Assembly: GCF_009659625.1 (NCBI RefSeq)
Contig: NZ_VOIW01000004.1
Coordinates: 496,001-560,000, forward strand
DNA from: Pseudomonas haemolytica
GTDB taxonomy: Bacteria > Pseudomonadota > Gammaproteobacteria > Pseudomonadales > Pseudomonadaceae
Direction: 5' to 3'
DNA: 64,000 nt
The stretch's first letter is position 1. Each line of letters starts with the position of its first letter. The position numbers were made by a program, and so were the translations under genes. A model generated the notes under the pieces. The model made no database searches. It saw only the letters and a list, made by a program, of their open reading frames with translations, and was not told the origin of the DNA. Shown here piece by piece: positions 34,444-44,358 of the stretch.

Positions 34444-35500
34444 AAGAGAGCTTTGCGTCCGGGTACTCCTGACGCTCAAACCGATTGGCCCGGGCGAAGG
34501 TGCCGAAATCATTGAAGCGCACGCCCATCTCGGCCATCACCTTATGCGCCACCTTGGCGGTCATCTGGCGAATGTAGAACGGCTCCTTCACCACAAAATG
34601 ATGAATGCCATGGGTGCTGCCGAAGTTGAAGCAGAACGCCTGTAACGGCCACAGCCACCAGGGGTTCAACACTTGGGTTTGCTGGATCACGTTGCCCAGC
34701 TCCACATCGCCGTAGTAGTGCATGTTGGAGCTGACAAAGTGCAGGCAAAAGGTGCGCAGCACGTTAGGGCCGATGATCACCACCGCGGCAATGTCGATCA
34801 CCTGCATCATCTGCAAGGTGCCGGCTGACCATTCAATCGGCGCGCCCATCAGGCTAGCGATGCCATTGGCGGCATGAAAGCCCAGGAACACATACCACGC
34901 GCCCCAGTGCAGCAGCGCCAGCGGCGCATACACCAGCAGCGAGCGCTTGAGGATGCTGAATTTGTGCTTCCAGGTCTTGGCCCGCAGCAGGCGGATGAAC
35001 GCCGACATGATGTTGTCCCCCACCATCAGCAACCGCGCAAACCCCCAGGGTTCGCCATTGGTGATGGCGCGCTCTTCCATATCGGCCTCGGTACCGGAGA
35101 CCTTGTGGTGGTTGAGGTGCAAATGCCGGCGTATCCACGGGTTGATCGTACTTGGCCGCGCCAGCCATACCAGGCCCATCATCAGGTTGTGGGGCAGGCG
35201 CTGCTTGCGAAAGTACATGCTGTGGATCAGGTCGTGTTCCAGCTCATGGGTCAGCGAGGCGAAGAACGCATTGAGCAACAGGCACGCCCACCAGGCCAGG
35301 TGACCGCTGATATAGAGCGCCGCCGAGCCGAGCATGCCGAGCAAGGCAAAGGCCAGGATGCCCGCGCCCAGCGCGTCCTGATGCAGCAGCCAGGGGTGGC
35401 GTTGGCGCAATCGCACGCCTTCGGCCAGCACCACCTCACGGATATGCGCTGAACGCTGCTGTGCGTTCATCTGCTGGGGGCTTGCAGAAGTACCGTCCAT
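34430..35500 (-). CDS. Membrane fatty-acid desaturase
   Basis: Start at ATG 35500 (MDGTSASPQQMNAQQRSAH), 356 residues. The three histidine boxes of di-iron membrane desaturases are present: HELEHDLIH (about 93-101), HLHLNHH (about 139-145) and THGIHH (about 312-317), with four hydrophobic segments between. It is not close to the DesA-type enzyme at 44359. Divergent AraC gene at 35602 suggests its own control. Substrate (acyl lipid, sterol-like or alkane) cannot be set from sequence. Confidence 0.87.
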   Translation of the reverse strand: MDGTSASPQQMNAQQRSAHIREVVLAEGVRLRQRHPWLLHQDALGAGILAFALLGMLGSAALYISGHLAWWACLLLNAFFASLTHELEHDLIHSMYFRKQRLPHNLMMGLVWLARPSTINPWIRRHLHLNHHKVSGTEADMEERAITNGEPWGFARLLMVGDNIMSAFIRLLRAKTWKHKFSILKRSLLVYAPLALLHWGAWYVFLGFHAANGIASLMGAPIEWSAGTLQMMQVIDIAAVVIIGPNVLRTFCLHFVSSNMHYYGDVELGNVIQQTQVLNPWWLWPLQAFCFNFGSTHGIHHFVVKEPFYIRQMTAKVAHKVMAEMGVRFNDFGTFARANRFERQEYPDAKLSFSKQ

Positions 35501-35601
35501 GCTTCCATTCTCTTGTTGAGTGATGCGTACATCCTGCACCAGGCTGTGGCGCAGCACGCTAGCCCCGGACGCCAACCTGTTGACCACAAGCGCCAATCGC
35601 C

Positions 35602-36606
35602 ATGACCGAACCCACTTCCCTCGCCAGTTGGACCCGCGCCCTGCGCAAGCAGCTCGACGCCCTGGGCCTCGACAGCGCCGCGCTGTGCGCCGAGGCGGGG
35701 CTCGAGCCGCAGCAGATGGACGACCCCAACGCGCGCTATCCGTTGTCGGCCACCACGCGTTTATGGGAACTGGCGGTGCAGGCCAGCGGCGATCCGGCGA
35801 TTGGCTTGCGGGTGTCGCGGTTCGTCAGCCCTACCACCTTTCATGCACTCGGTTATGCCCTGGTGGCCAGCGGCAGCTTGCGCGAGGTGTTCGAGCGCAT
35901 CGTGCGCTATCACCAGGTGGTCAGTGATGCCCTGAACCTGGAGCTGAGCTGTCATGGCGACATCTACCACTTTCGCCTGCTCCAACCCCAAGACAGCCCC
36001 CCACCGGCGCTGGAAGCCATCGATGCCTTCGCGGCGATCTATGTGCGCACCTGCCGCAACCGCTTAGGGCGGGACTATGCGCCGTTGGCCGTTTACTTAC
36101 GGCGCCCGGAACCCGCCGACCCCAAGCCGTGGCATACGGTATTTCGCGCGCCGGTATTTTTTGCCGCCGAGGAAGATCGCCTGGAATTTGCCGCCCGCGA
36201 CTTCGACAGTCATCTGGACGATGCCAACCCGGAGCTGGCCGAACACAACGAAACCGTGCTCAAGCGTACCCTCGCCCAACTGCAACCACTGACTTGGGAA
36301 CGCAAGGTACGCGCGGCCATAGAGGCGCAATTGCCAGACGGCGAGCCGAGCGCCGAACGTATCGCCCACACCTTGCACCTGAGTTTGCGCAGCTTGCAGC
36401 GACACCTGGCGGATGAGGGCTGTCGGTTCGATGCGTTGCTCAACGAGTGCCGGGAGAATCTGGCATTGCTGCACTTGCGAGACCCGCAAAGCTCATTGGC
36501 CGAGATCAGCCATTTGCTGGGGTTTGCCGATACCAGCAGTTTCAACCGGGCGTTCAAGCGCTGGACGGGGATGACGCCGGGGCAGTTTCGGGATGGGTTG
36601 CGGTAG
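35602..36606 (+). CDS. AraC-family regulator (OruR/ArgR-like N-domain)
   Basis: A 334-residue regulator. The N-terminal ~200 residues are the Arabinose_bd domain class (TRLWELAVQASGDPAIGLRVSRFVSP, HALGYALVASGSLREVFERIVRYHQVV). The C-terminal pair of helix-turn-helices reads SAERIAHTLHLSLRSLQRHLADEG and SLAEISHLLGFADTSSFNRAFKRWTGMTPGQFR. It lies divergent from the desaturase with 101 bp between, and probably controls it in response to a lipid-like effector. Confidence 0.9.
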   Translation: MTEPTSLASWTRALRKQLDALGLDSAALCAEAGLEPQQMDDPNARYPLSATTRLWELAVQASGDPAIGLRVSRFVSPTTFHALGYALVASGSLREVFERIVRYHQVVSDALNLELSCHGDIYHFRLLQPQDSPPPALEAIDAFAAIYVRTCRNRLGRDYAPLAVYLRRPEPADPKPWHTVFRAPVFFAAEEDRLEFAARDFDSHLDDANPELAEHNETVLKRTLAQLQPLTWERKVRAAIEAQLPDGEPSAERIAHTLHLSLRSLQRHLADEGCRFDALLNECRENLALLHLRDPQSSLAEISHLLGFADTSSFNRAFKRWTGMTPGQFRDGLR

Positions 36607-36633
36607 GTAGATGTGGGGTGAGTTTGAGGGCCT

Positions 36634-36708
36634 CTTCGGGAGCAAGCCCCCTCCCACATTTGACGGTGTTCACACATCAGAATGTGGGAGCGGGGCTGCT
36701 CGCGAAAG
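36634..36708. repeat. Hybrid REP doublet
   Basis: The left arm TTCGGGAGCAAGCCCCCTCC is of the CCCGAT class while the right arm GGGAGCGGGGCTGCTCGCGA is of the CGCGA class with a T deleted and a G inserted. Two classes facing each other point to recombination or independent insertion. Confidence 0.8.
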
Positions 36709-36740
36709 CGGTGGTTCAGCCCATGCACATCCTGGATCAA

Positions 36741-37106
36741 TCAGCGGCCACGGTCCCGGCGCAATAACTTCCTTGCCCGCGCCACCAAACCCTTGGCATC
36801 AAACGGCTTGAGCAAATAATCATCCTCATGCAACTCCAACCCGCGCAACCGATCTTCAATCCCGCCCGGCGTGGTCAAGAACAACACCGGCGTCTCACCC
36901 TTCAGCCGAATCGCCTGCTGCAACTTCCAGGCGTTCAACCCGGGCAGCATCACATCCAGAATCACCAGCTCGTATTCAGTGCTTTCAACCAAGCGCAACG
37001 CCGCCATGCCATTGGCCGCGACTTCGACGGTGTAACCGGCCTCGTTCAAGCCCTTGGCCATCCGCTGTGCCTCTTCGGCTTCATGTTCCACTAACAACAC
37101 GCGCAT
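36741..37106 (-). CDS. Receiver-only response regulator, atypical active site
   Basis: A 121-residue protein that is an OmpR-type receiver domain with no output domain. The phospho-acceptor is D51 (VILDVMLPG) and the conserved lysine lies in LLKPFD near 101. The N-terminal acidic pair that binds Mg reads EHEAE (about 7-11), and the T/S position is in LFLTTPGG, so the acid pocket is weakened but partly present. It stops where the DNA-binding linker would begin. No kinase gene is adjacent. Start at ATG 37106 after GAGGTG. Confidence 0.85.
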   Translation of the reverse strand: MRVLLVEHEAEEAQRMAKGLNEAGYTVEVAANGMAALRLVESTEYELVILDVMLPGLNAWKLQQAIRLKGETPVLFLTTPGGIEDRLRGLELHEDDYLLKPFDAKGLVARARKLLRRDRGR

Positions 37107-37253
37107 AACACACCTCGATTATTGATCGGTACAGGCTAAGCGCGTTGGCGCCGCTTGCCCACAAATAACCGGTATTTGGCATAAACGGCGCTCGGTCGTG
37201 TCGCCTGGTGCGAGCTATTCTGAAACTTCGTCCAGCCTACAGGAGGAATAACA

Positions 37254-37781
37254 ATGAAAAGCCTCGTCGATCACCTCAGCCAATACGCGGCCTACCACCG
37301 CGACCCGCGCAATATCATCAGCCACTTCATTGGTATCCCGCTAATCGTCGTCGCCGTCGCGGTGCTGCTGTCCCGCCCCGAATGGGCGGTGGGCGGGTTC
37401 TGGCTGTCACCGGCTGTGTTTGTCGCGTTATTTTCCGCATGGTTTTACCTGCGCCTGGAATTGGCCCTGGGCGTGCTGATGACAGTGCTGATGGGCTTAT
37501 CCGTGTGGGCCGGGCATGTGTTGGCGGGGCAGAGCACGATGGTGTGGCTGAGCAGCGGTATCGGCATGTTTGTGGTGGGTTGGGTGATCCAGTTTGTCGG
37601 GCATTACTACGAAGGCAGGAAGCCGGCGTTTGTGGATGATGTGTCGGGGTTGATCGTGGGGCCGTTGTTTGTGGTGGCGGAGTTGGCGTTCTTGCTGGGG
37701 TTTCGGCAGGGGCTCAAGCGGCAGATCGAGGAACGGTCGGGGCCGGTAGCACGCCGCGATCTCAAGCCAAGTAATGTCTAA
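37254..37781 (+). CDS. Mpo1-like (DUF962/YGL010w) membrane protein
   Basis: A 175-residue membrane protein with a canonical AGGAGG site before ATG 37254. The start LVDHLSQYAAYHRDPRNIISHFIGIPLIV and the later WVIQFVGHYYEGRKPAF are the Mpo1 motifs, with the conserved histidines (H in AYHRD, SHFIG, GHYYEG) that bind iron in yeast Mpo1, an Fe(II)-dependent dioxygenase of 2-hydroxy fatty acids. About four membrane spans. It may act on hydroxylated acyl chains; bacterial substrates are not known to me. Confidence 0.87.
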   Translation: MKSLVDHLSQYAAYHRDPRNIISHFIGIPLIVVAVAVLLSRPEWAVGGFWLSPAVFVALFSAWFYLRLELALGVLMTVLMGLSVWAGHVLAGQSTMVWLSSGIGMFVVGWVIQFVGHYYEGRKPAFVDDVSGLIVGPLFVVAELAFLLGFRQGLKRQIEERSGPVARRDLKPSNV

Positions 37782-37874
37782 ATGTGGGAGGGGGCTTGCT
37801 CCCGATAGCGGTGGTTCAGTATCTGATGTATTCACTGACACACTGCAATCGGGAGCAAGCCCCCTCCCACATTT
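37780..37874. repeat. REP doublet (REPIN), GGGGGCTTGCTCCCGAT type
   Basis: AAATGTGGGAGGGGGCTTGC at left, its reverse complement at right, ending ACATTT. It separates convergent genes and begins on the last bases of the Mpo1-like stop. Confidence 0.9.
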
Positions 37875-37888
37875 GAATTGCGGTGAGG

Positions 37889-38869
37889 TCAGGCTTTTTG
37901 CCAGACCTTGGGTTTGAAGAACAGCGTCTCGCCACGCGCCAGACCGGTGAGGCTGTCATGGTCTTTCACCACTTCTGCCTCGATCAGTTCGCTTTGGCCT
38001 TCAACCTTCAGGGTCACCCGAGTCGTCGCGCCGAGCGGGCGGATATCGCGCACTTGCGCGGCATGGTGATCCTCCAGTTCATGCCGCGACAGCGACACTT
38101 CATGGGGACGGAACAGCACGTGCTTGTCCTCGCCCAGGTGCAGGCGGTTCGAATCACCCAGGAAGTGGTAAACGAAATCGCTGGCCGGGTTTTCGTAGAC
38201 GTCTCCCGGTGAGCCGATCTGCTCGATCACGCCCTTGTTCATCACCACGATACGGTCGGCGACTTCCATCGCCTCTTCCTGGTCGTGGGTCACGAATACC
38301 GAGGTCAGGTTGATGTCTTCGTGCAGGCGCGCCAGCCAGCGGCGCAGTTCTTTACGCACCTTGGCGTCAAGGGCGCCGAAGGGTTCGTCCAGCAACAGCA
38401 CTTTGGGCTCCACCGCCAGGGCGCGGGCCAGGGCGATACGTTGGCGCTGGCCACCGGAGAGTTGTTCCGGGTAGCGGTCGGACAACCAATCGAGCTGCAC
38501 CATGTTCAGCAATTCGTGAACCTTGGCTGCAATCTGGGTTTCATTCGGACGCTGGCTTTTGGGCTTCATGCGCAGGCCGAAAGCCACGTTGTCGAACACG
38601 GTCATATGGCGGAACAGCGCGTAGTGCTGGAACACAAAGCCGACATTGCGATCACGCACATCGTGACCGGAGACGTCTTCGCCGTGGAACACGATGCTGC
38701 CGGCATCCGGGGTTTCGAGGCCGGCGATGATGCGCAACAAGGTGGTTTTGCCGCAGCCGGACGGGCCCAGCAACGCCACCAGCTCGCCACTCTGGATATC
38801 CAGGTTGATGCTGTCCAGGGCCTTGAAGGCGTTGAAGTTCTTGCTGACATTACGGACTTCGATCGACAT
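37889..38869 (-). CDS. cysA: Sulfate/thiosulfate import ATP-binding protein CysA
   Basis: ATPase of the sulfate importer, 326 residues. Walker A GPSGCGKT is at about 35-42, signature LSGGQRQR at about 134-141, Walker [15 protein letters not shown] at about 155-168. The C-terminal TOBE-like segment [15 protein letters not shown] and onward matches CysA. GAGGA lies before ATG 38869, 3 bp after the cysW stop. Expression is expected to depend on CysB and sulfur limitation. Confidence 0.95.
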   Translation of the reverse strand: MSIEVRNVSKNFNAFKALDSINLDIQSGELVALLGPSGCGKTTLLRIIAGLETPDAGSIVFHGEDVSGHDVRDRNVGFVFQHYALFRHMTVFDNVAFGLRMKPKSQRPNETQIAAKVHELLNMVQLDWLSDRYPEQLSGGQRQRIALARALAVEPKVLLLDEPFGALDAKVRKELRRWLARLHEDINLTSVFVTHDQEEAMEVADRIVVMNKGVIEQIGSPGDVYENPASDFVYHFLGDSNRLHLGEDKHVLFRPHEVSLSRHELEDHHAAQVRDIRPLGATTRVTLKVEGQSELIEAEVVKDHDSLTGLARGETLFFKPKVWQKA

Positions 38870-38872
38870 GAC

Positions 38873-39745
38873 TTATTCCTCACCGGCGCTTTTGCGCAGG
38901 CGGTTGATTCGGTTCTCGCTCCACTGCTTGAGCAGCAGGATGAAGAGCGCCAGGATCAGCAACAGGCTGGCTACCGCGAACGCGGCAACGTGGTTGTATT
39001 CGTTGTAGAGGATCTCGACGTGCAGCGGCAGGGTGTTGGTAACGCCGCGAATGTGGCCGGACACCACCGACACCGCACCGAACTCACCCATGGCCCGCGC
39101 CGTACACAGCACCACGCCGTAGATCAGGCCCCATTTGATATTCGGCACGGTGACATACCAGAACATCTGCCAGCCATTGGCGCCCAGCAGCCGCGCAGCC
39201 TCCTCTTCCTGGGTGCCCTGCTCCTGCATCAGCGGGATCAGCTCACGGGCCACGAACGGCACGGTGACGAAGATGGTGGCCAGCACGATACCCGGCAAGG
39301 CGAACACGATCTGGATGTCGTGCGCCTGCAACCATGGGCCGAAGAAGCCCTGAGCGCCGAACATCAGCACGTAGACCAGGCCCGCGATCACCGGCGAGAC
39401 CGAGAACGGCAGGTCGATCAGCGTCACCAGAATGCTTTTGCCACGGAACGAGTACTTGCTCACACACCAGGCCGCGCTGACACCAAACACCACGTTGAGC
39501 GGCACCGAAATCGCCACGGCGATCACCGTGAGTTTCAGCGCCGACAGCGCGTCGGGTTCCAGAATCGCGGTGAAGAACGCACCCAGGCCGTTCTTCAAGC
39601 CCTGGGACACCACGATAAACAGCGGCAACAGCAAGAACAGCGCAAACACCAGCCAGCCGAGGCCGATCAGGATGCGCCGCGACACCGCACTGCCACGTCG
39701 GGCTGCATTGGCCGAAGACGCGGCGGAAATAGACGATTGGGACAT
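38873..39745 (-). CDS. cysW: Sulfate ABC transporter permease CysW
   Basis: One of two inner-membrane channel subunits, 290 residues with six hydrophobic segments. The EAA loop reads [23 protein letters not shown] near 175. AGGAGG precedes ATG 39745, and 13 bp separate it from cysT. It pairs with CysT to form the sulfate pore. Confidence 0.95.
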   Translation of the reverse strand: MSQSSISAASSANAARRGSAVSRRILIGLGWLVFALFLLLPLFIVVSQGLKNGLGAFFTAILEPDALSALKLTVIAVAISVPLNVVFGVSAAWCVSKYSFRGKSILVTLIDLPFSVSPVIAGLVYVLMFGAQGFFGPWLQAHDIQIVFALPGIVLATIFVTVPFVARELIPLMQEQGTQEEEAARLLGANGWQMFWYVTVPNIKWGLIYGVVLCTARAMGEFGAVSVVSGHIRGVTNTLPLHVEILYNEYNHVAAFAVASLLLILALFILLLKQWSENRINRLRKSAGEE

Positions 39746-39758
39746 GTTCCGCGCCTCC

Positions 39759-40577
39759 TTAAGGGTGTTCGATGCGCCGCTGCAGCAAGTTGATCAGCAG
39801 CAGCAGGACAAAGGAAACCACCAGCATCAACACGCCGATGGAGGTGGCGCCGTGGTAGTCGTATTGGTCGAGCTTGACCATGATCAGCAGCGGCAAAATT
39901 TCGGTCTTCATCGGCATGTTGCCGGCGATGAAGATCACCGAACCGTACTCACCCACGCCACGGGCAAACGCCAGGGCGAAGCCGGTCAGCCAGGCGGGCA
40001 GCAACGCCGGTACGAGGATGTAGCGGAACACTTGCAGCGGCTTGGCGCCAAGGCAGGCGGCGGCTTCTTCGATTTCCCGGGGGATATCGGCCAGTACCGG
40101 CTGCACCGTGCGCACCACGAACGGCAAGGTGACGAAGGTCAGCGCCAGGGTGATACCCAGGGGGGTGTAGGCGATCTTGAAACCCAGGTCAGCGGCGAAC
40201 TGACCGACCAGGCCATTGGGCGTGTACAGCGCGGTCAGCGCGATACCGGCTACGGCAGTAGGCAAGGCGAACGGCAGGTCGATCATCGCATCGATGATCT
40301 TGCGGCCGGGGAAGGTATAGCGCACCAGCACCCAGGCCAGCAGTGTGCCGATCACGCCGTTGATCAACGCGGCGTACAACGCGGTGCTGAAGCTAAGCTT
40401 CAACGCCGCCAGCACGCGAGGTGCGGAAATGATGTTCCAGAACTGATCCCAGGTGAGTTGAGCGGCGTGTACAAACATCGCCGCCAGCGGGATGAGTACG
40501 ATCAGGCTGAGGTACACCACGGTGTAGCCCAGCGTCAGCCCGAAGCCGGGTATGACGGGGGAGATACGACGCGACAT
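39759..40577 (-). CDS. cysT: Sulfate ABC transporter permease CysT (CysU)
   Basis: A 272-residue channel subunit. [35 protein letters not shown] is the typical first helix, and [25 protein letters not shown] the EAA loop. It is the second gene of the transport operon, separated from sbp by a 100-bp REP doublet that may lower downstream transcript relative to the binding protein. Confidence 0.95.
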   Translation of the reverse strand: MSRRISPVIPGFGLTLGYTVVYLSLIVLIPLAAMFVHAAQLTWDQFWNIISAPRVLAALKLSFSTALYAALINGVIGTLLAWVLVRYTFPGRKIIDAMIDLPFALPTAVAGIALTALYTPNGLVGQFAADLGFKIAYTPLGITLALTFVTLPFVVRTVQPVLADIPREIEEAAACLGAKPLQVFRYILVPALLPAWLTGFALAFARGVGEYGSVIFIAGNMPMKTEILPLLIMVKLDQYDYHGATSIGVLMLVVSFVLLLLINLLQRRIEHP

Positions 40578-40606
40578 AAGAGTCCTTGGTTAAAGGGTAA
40601 ACACCA

Positions 40607-40708
40607 CTGTAGGAGCGAGCTTGCTCGCGAAGAACTCAAGGGCACCGCGCTCATTCAGCATGTACGCGTTATCGTTGACTATCTTCGCGAGCAAGCTCGC
40701 TCCTACAG
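40607..40708. repeat. REP doublet between sbp and cysT
   Basis: CTGTAGGAGCGAGCTTGCTCGCGAAG on the left and its exact reverse complement on the right (26-bp arms). This third sequence class (TAGGAGCGAGC) occurs once in the window and lies inside an operon, between sbp and cysT, where a strong hairpin can protect the upstream sbp message. Confidence 0.9.
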
Positions 40709-40718
40709 GTACTTTGGC

Positions 40719-41729
40719 TTACTGCGCCGTGTAGATCTGGTCGAACACGCCACCGTCATTGAAGAATTTCGGTTGGGCAGTTTTCCAGCCGCCGAAGTCT
40801 TTGTCGATCGTCACCAGGTCCAGTTTCGGGAACTGCTGGGCATATTTGGCGGCGACTTTCTCATCCCGTGGACGGTAGAAGTTCTTCGCCGCGATCTCCT
40901 GGCCCGCCGGGCTGTACAGGTGGTTGAGGTACGCGGTGGCGATCTCGGTGTTGCCCTTTTTCTCGGCGTTCTTGTCAACCACGGCCACCGGCGGCTCCGC
41001 GAGGATCGACAGCGAAGGCACGACGATGTCGAACTTGTCGGCGCCGCCGTCTTCTTTCAAGGCCAGGAACGCCTCGTTTTCCCAGGCCAGCAATACGTCA
41101 CCCTGACCGTTGTTGACGAAGGTAATGGTAGAACCGCGGGCGCCGGTGTCCAGTACCGGGACGTGTTTGAACAGCTCTTTCACATATTCCTGGGCCTTGG
41201 CTTCGCTGCCACCGGTCTTGAGGCCGTAGGCCCAGGCGGCGAGGAAGTTCCAGCGTGCACCGCCAGAAGTTTTCGGGTTCGGTGTGATGACCGACACGTC
41301 TTTCTTGATCAGGTCGCCCCAGTCCTTGATGCCCTTGGGGTTGCCCTTGCGCACCAGGAACACGATGGTCGAGGTGTAGGGGGTGCTGGCGTCCGGCAGG
41401 CGGGTTTGCCAGTTTTCCGGCAGGGTCTTGCCCAGCTTGGCGATTTCGTCGATGTCACCGGCCAGGGCCAGCGTCACCACGTCGGCGCGCAGGCCGTCGA
41501 TCACCGCCCGGCCTTGCTTGCCCGAGCCACCGTGGGACTGCTGGATCTTGACGTTGTCACCGGGGTGGGACTGTTTCCAGAAGCTGGTGAATTCAGCGTT
41601 GTAGTCCTGGTACAGCTCACGGGTCGGGTCGTACGAGACGTTGAGCAACTCGTAGTCCTTGGCAACGGCGGAACCGGCAAACACGGCACTGGCCAGCGCG
41701 GCCAGGGCATAACGGCGAATCGACGACAT
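40719..41729 (-). CDS. sbp: Periplasmic sulfate-binding protein Sbp
   Basis: A 336-residue binding protein; signal peptide [20 protein letters not shown] cleaved after AVA. The mature start [21 protein letters not shown] is the family hallmark, and [26 protein letters not shown] and [20 protein letters not shown] are the sulfate-loop segments. It feeds CysTWA. CAGGAG precedes ATG 41729. The gene is first in the operon after oscA. Confidence 0.95.
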   Translation of the reverse strand: MSSIRRYALAALASAVFAGSAVAKDYELLNVSYDPTRELYQDYNAEFTSFWKQSHPGDNVKIQQSHGGSGKQGRAVIDGLRADVVTLALAGDIDEIAKLGKTLPENWQTRLPDASTPYTSTIVFLVRKGNPKGIKDWGDLIKKDVSVITPNPKTSGGARWNFLAAWAYGLKTGGSEAKAQEYVKELFKHVPVLDTGARGSTITFVNNGQGDVLLAWENEAFLALKEDGGADKFDIVVPSLSILAEPPVAVVDKNAEKKGNTEIATAYLNHLYSPAGQEIAAKNFYRPRDEKVAAKYAQQFPKLDLVTIDKDFGGWKTAQPKFFNDGGVFDQIYTAQ

Positions 41730-41794
41730 AGAAGCTCCTGAAAATTCTTGAGTGTTGGCTTTTCTTATAGTTGCGGGTCTATCGCCGTTCTTGC

Positions 41795-41977
41795 TCAGCT
41801 CGGTTTGTTACCCGGGTTCTGCAGACGGAATTTTTCTTTGCGCTCGATCTGTACCACTTGAGCGTTGTGCACGGTGATTTCCACTGCGCCAAACCGCAGA
41901 TCGCGCAGGGCGCTCTGGATCTCACGCAAAATGGCTGCTTCGTCCTGGCCGTCGACGCTACGTAGAGATGCGCTCAT
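41795..41977 (-). CDS. oscA: Sulfur-starvation response protein OscA
   Basis: A 60-residue protein; start at ATG 41977 ([21 protein letters not shown]) after CAGGAG. OscA is a small protein required in Pseudomonas for growth with organosulfur compounds under chromate or sulfur stress; the segment [24 protein letters not shown] is the conserved DUF2292-type core. It sits 65 bp before sbp, as in other Pseudomonas. A strong AT-rich palindrome lies 80 bp upstream. Confidence 0.9.
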   Translation of the reverse strand: MSASLRSVDGQDEAAILREIQSALRDLRFGAVEITVHNAQVVQIERKEKFRLQNPGNKPS

Positions 41978-42057
41978 GGTCTCGCTCCTGAAATGAATAG
42001 TGCCTGGCAGTGGCGGCACTGCTTGCGGCGTGAGGGCGATAGTAGATAAGCGCGGAT

Positions 42058-42082
42058 ATTCTTAAAAATACTATTTAAGAAT
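42058..42082. promoter_or_regulatory. AT-rich palindrome upstream of oscA, CysB-type candidate
   Basis: ATTCTTAAA, seven bases, TTTAAGAAT: a perfect 9-bp inverted repeat 80 bp before the oscA start, embedded in AT-rich DNA. The sbp-cysTWA operon probably shares this promoter. Placement and composition fit a sulfur-responsive activator site; the identity of the protein is inferred. Confidence 0.6.
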
Positions 42083-42171
42083 GTTTATATAACCAGAAAG
42101 AATTTTCTGACAGGGCGTGGGGTTGCGCGTGGGTTTTCTGCTCAGTTGCTGAAATTAAGGCCTGATGGGAA

Positions 42172-42270
42172 TCAAATGTGGGAGGGGGCTTGCTCCCGAT
42201 GGCGGTGTATCAGGTTAGAAATTCTTGGCTGACCCACTGCTATCGGGGGCAAGCCCCCTCCCACATTTGA
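42172..42270. repeat. REP doublet (REPIN), GGGGGCTTGCTCCCGAT type
   Basis: TCAAATGTGGGAGGGGGCTT begins the left arm and the reverse complement ends at 42270, with one change in the right arm. The oscA to GGDEF-EAL gap (41978-42278, 301 bp) otherwise holds only the AT-rich palindrome and oscA promoter region. Confidence 0.9.
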
Positions 42271-42278
42271 ATGCATTT

Positions 42279-44192
42279 TCAAGTTCGAATAGCGGGCGCC
42301 CGTGACCAATCAATCTCCTGCGCCGGCATCGGCCGCCCAAACCAGTACCCCTGGCCCATATCGCATTCCTGGTCCAGCAGAAAGCGCGCTTGCTCCACCT
42401 GCTCGATCCCCTCGGCATGCACCTGCATGCCCATGCTTTTCGCCAGGGCGATCACCACGCGCACGATGGCGGCGTCGTCTTCATCCCAAGGCAGACCGGC
42501 GACAAAACCCTGGTCGATCTTGAGCTTCTGTACCGGCAGGCGTTTGAGCCGCAGTAACGAGGAGTAACCGGTGCCAAAGTCGTCGATAGCCAAGCGCAAG
42601 CCCAGTTCGCGCAGACGGTGCAGTTGCTCCAGGGCGACTTCCGGGTCGTCCATCACCGCGCTTTCGGTGACTTCCAGCTCAAGGAATGCCGGATCCAGGC
42701 CGGTCGCGTGCAGCACTTGGGCGACCTGCTCGTACAGTTCGCGCCGGGCAAACAGGCGGCTGGAGACATTGACCGCAATAAAGCTCAGCGGCGCCCCCTC
42801 GGCCAGCCACTGGCACATCTGCCGGCAAGCCTGGTCCATCACCCACGCATCAATGTCGGCAATCAGCCCGGTGCGTTCGGCAATGGGGATGAATTCACCC
42901 GGTGGCACCAGGCCGCGCTCCGGGTGCTGCCAGCGCACCAATGCTTCAACCCCCACCAATCGGCTGTCGAGCAGGTCGTGTACTGGTTGGTAATAAACGC
43001 GTAGCTCCTGCTGGTCGAGGGCGCGGCGCAGTTCGCTGGCGATTTCCACGCGATTTTGCGCGTGGGCGGTCAGCTCTTCGGTGTACAGGGCGTAGCCTTC
43101 GCGACCGGCGTTCTTGGCCTTGAACAACGCGGAGTCGGCGTTGCGCAGCAATTGCTCGGCACTCAAGGCGTCACTGGGGAACAGGCTGATGCCGATGCTG
43201 GCGCTGATAAACAGCTGGTTGCCATCAAAAATGAACGGATCCTTCATGGCGTTGAGCATGCGCTGCGCCAAGGCGGCAGCCTGCAACACCTGTGGGCAAC
43301 TTTCCGCCAGCACGGCGAACTCGTCGCCGCCCAGGCGCGCCAGGGTCACCCCCGGCCCAAACAAGCCGCGCAGGCGTTCGGCGACCAGTTTGAGCAGTTG
43401 ATCACCGACGTTATGGCCCAGGCTGTCGTTGATGATCTTGAAGTGGTCCAGATCCATCAACAGCAAGGCGCAGCCACGCTTGTGCACTTGCGCCGAGGCC
43501 AGGGCCTGCTCGGCGCGGTCGGTGAACAGCAGGCGGTTGGGCAGGTCGGTGAGCGGGTCGTGATGGGCCAGGTGCGCCAGTTCGTGCTCGGAGTCCTTGA
43601 TGGCGCTGATATCCGAGAACACCGCGACGTAGTGGCTGACCTTGCCCTGGTCATCATGGATCACGCGGATGGTTTGCCACTGTGGATAAATTTCGCCGCT
43701 TTTGCGTCGGTTCCAGATTTCACCGCTCCATTCGCCTGTGTGTTCCAAGGCCTGGAACATTTGCTGATAGAACGTCGATGAATGGCGCCCGGACTTGAAC
43801 AGGCTTGGACGATGGCCCATGACGTCTTCGCGGCGGTAGCCAGTGATCTCCATGAATGCCCGGTTGACGTGCACGATCAGCCCCTGGGTATCGGTAACCA
43901 GTACCCCTTCGCGGGTGCAATCGAATACCGCAGCGGCCTGGCGCAGGCGCTCGCGGTTTTCCTTCAGGGGTTGCTGCAACTGGTGGGCCCGGGCAAAACG
44001 CCGGCCGATCCAGTAGATGACCGCCGCGCTGAGGCTGACCCACACATAACCGCGCACCTGCATCCAGCGCCCCAGTTCCCAGGGCTCATCGATAAAGTTG
44101 ATCAATAGGTAGTTGCTGAGCTGGAGCCAAACGATGGAAACGAGCAGGTATACCAACCCCGCACGTAGGGCACCTCGGTATGAAAACAGCAT
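42279..44192 (-). CDS. PAS-GGDEF-EAL c-di-GMP protein
   Basis: A 637-residue inner-membrane protein. Two hydrophobic segments at about 10-33 and 48-65 anchor a PAS domain (about 85-200, with GVLVTDTQGLIVHVNRAFMEITGY). The GGDEF domain follows (LARLGGDEFAVL near 290, intact RxGGDEF) and then an EAL domain (GVEALVRWQHPERG near 395, later VTESAVMDD and AIDDFGTGYSSL). Both catalytic cores look intact, so it may make or degrade c-di-GMP. AGGAT lies before ATG 44192. Confidence 0.93.
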   Translation of the reverse strand: MLFSYRGALRAGLVYLLVSIVWLQLSNYLLINFIDEPWELGRWMQVRGYVWVSLSAAVIYWIGRRFARAHQLQQPLKENRERLRQAAAVFDCTREGVLVTDTQGLIVHVNRAFMEITGYRREDVMGHRPSLFKSGRHSSTFYQQMFQALEHTGEWSGEIWNRRKSGEIYPQWQTIRVIHDDQGKVSHYVAVFSDISAIKDSEHELAHLAHHDPLTDLPNRLLFTDRAEQALASAQVHKRGCALLLMDLDHFKIINDSLGHNVGDQLLKLVAERLRGLFGPGVTLARLGGDEFAVLAESCPQVLQAAALAQRMLNAMKDPFIFDGNQLFISASIGISLFPSDALSAEQLLRNADSALFKAKNAGREGYALYTEELTAHAQNRVEIASELRRALDQQELRVYYQPVHDLLDSRLVGVEALVRWQHPERGLVPPGEFIPIAERTGLIADIDAWVMDQACRQMCQWLAEGAPLSFIAVNVSSRLFARRELYEQVAQVLHATGLDPAFLELEVTESAVMDDPEVALEQLHRLRELGLRLAIDDFGTGYSSLLRLKRLPVQKLKIDQGFVAGLPWDEDDAAIVRVVIALAKSMGMQVHAEGIEQVEQARFLLDQECDMGQGYWFGRPMPAQEIDWSRAPAIRT

Positions 44193-44358
44193 ATTGTTAG
44201 TAATCCTTACTAGATAACCAGAATCGCCCTACAAAGGATCAGGATTATAGATGAGGAAACACCTTGTAAGTCTTATCTGAAACGGTGACTGGTTTTATCC
44301 GAAAAGGGAGTGATAATGCGGATGCTATTTTTTTCTTTATCTGAGGGCCATACAGCCT

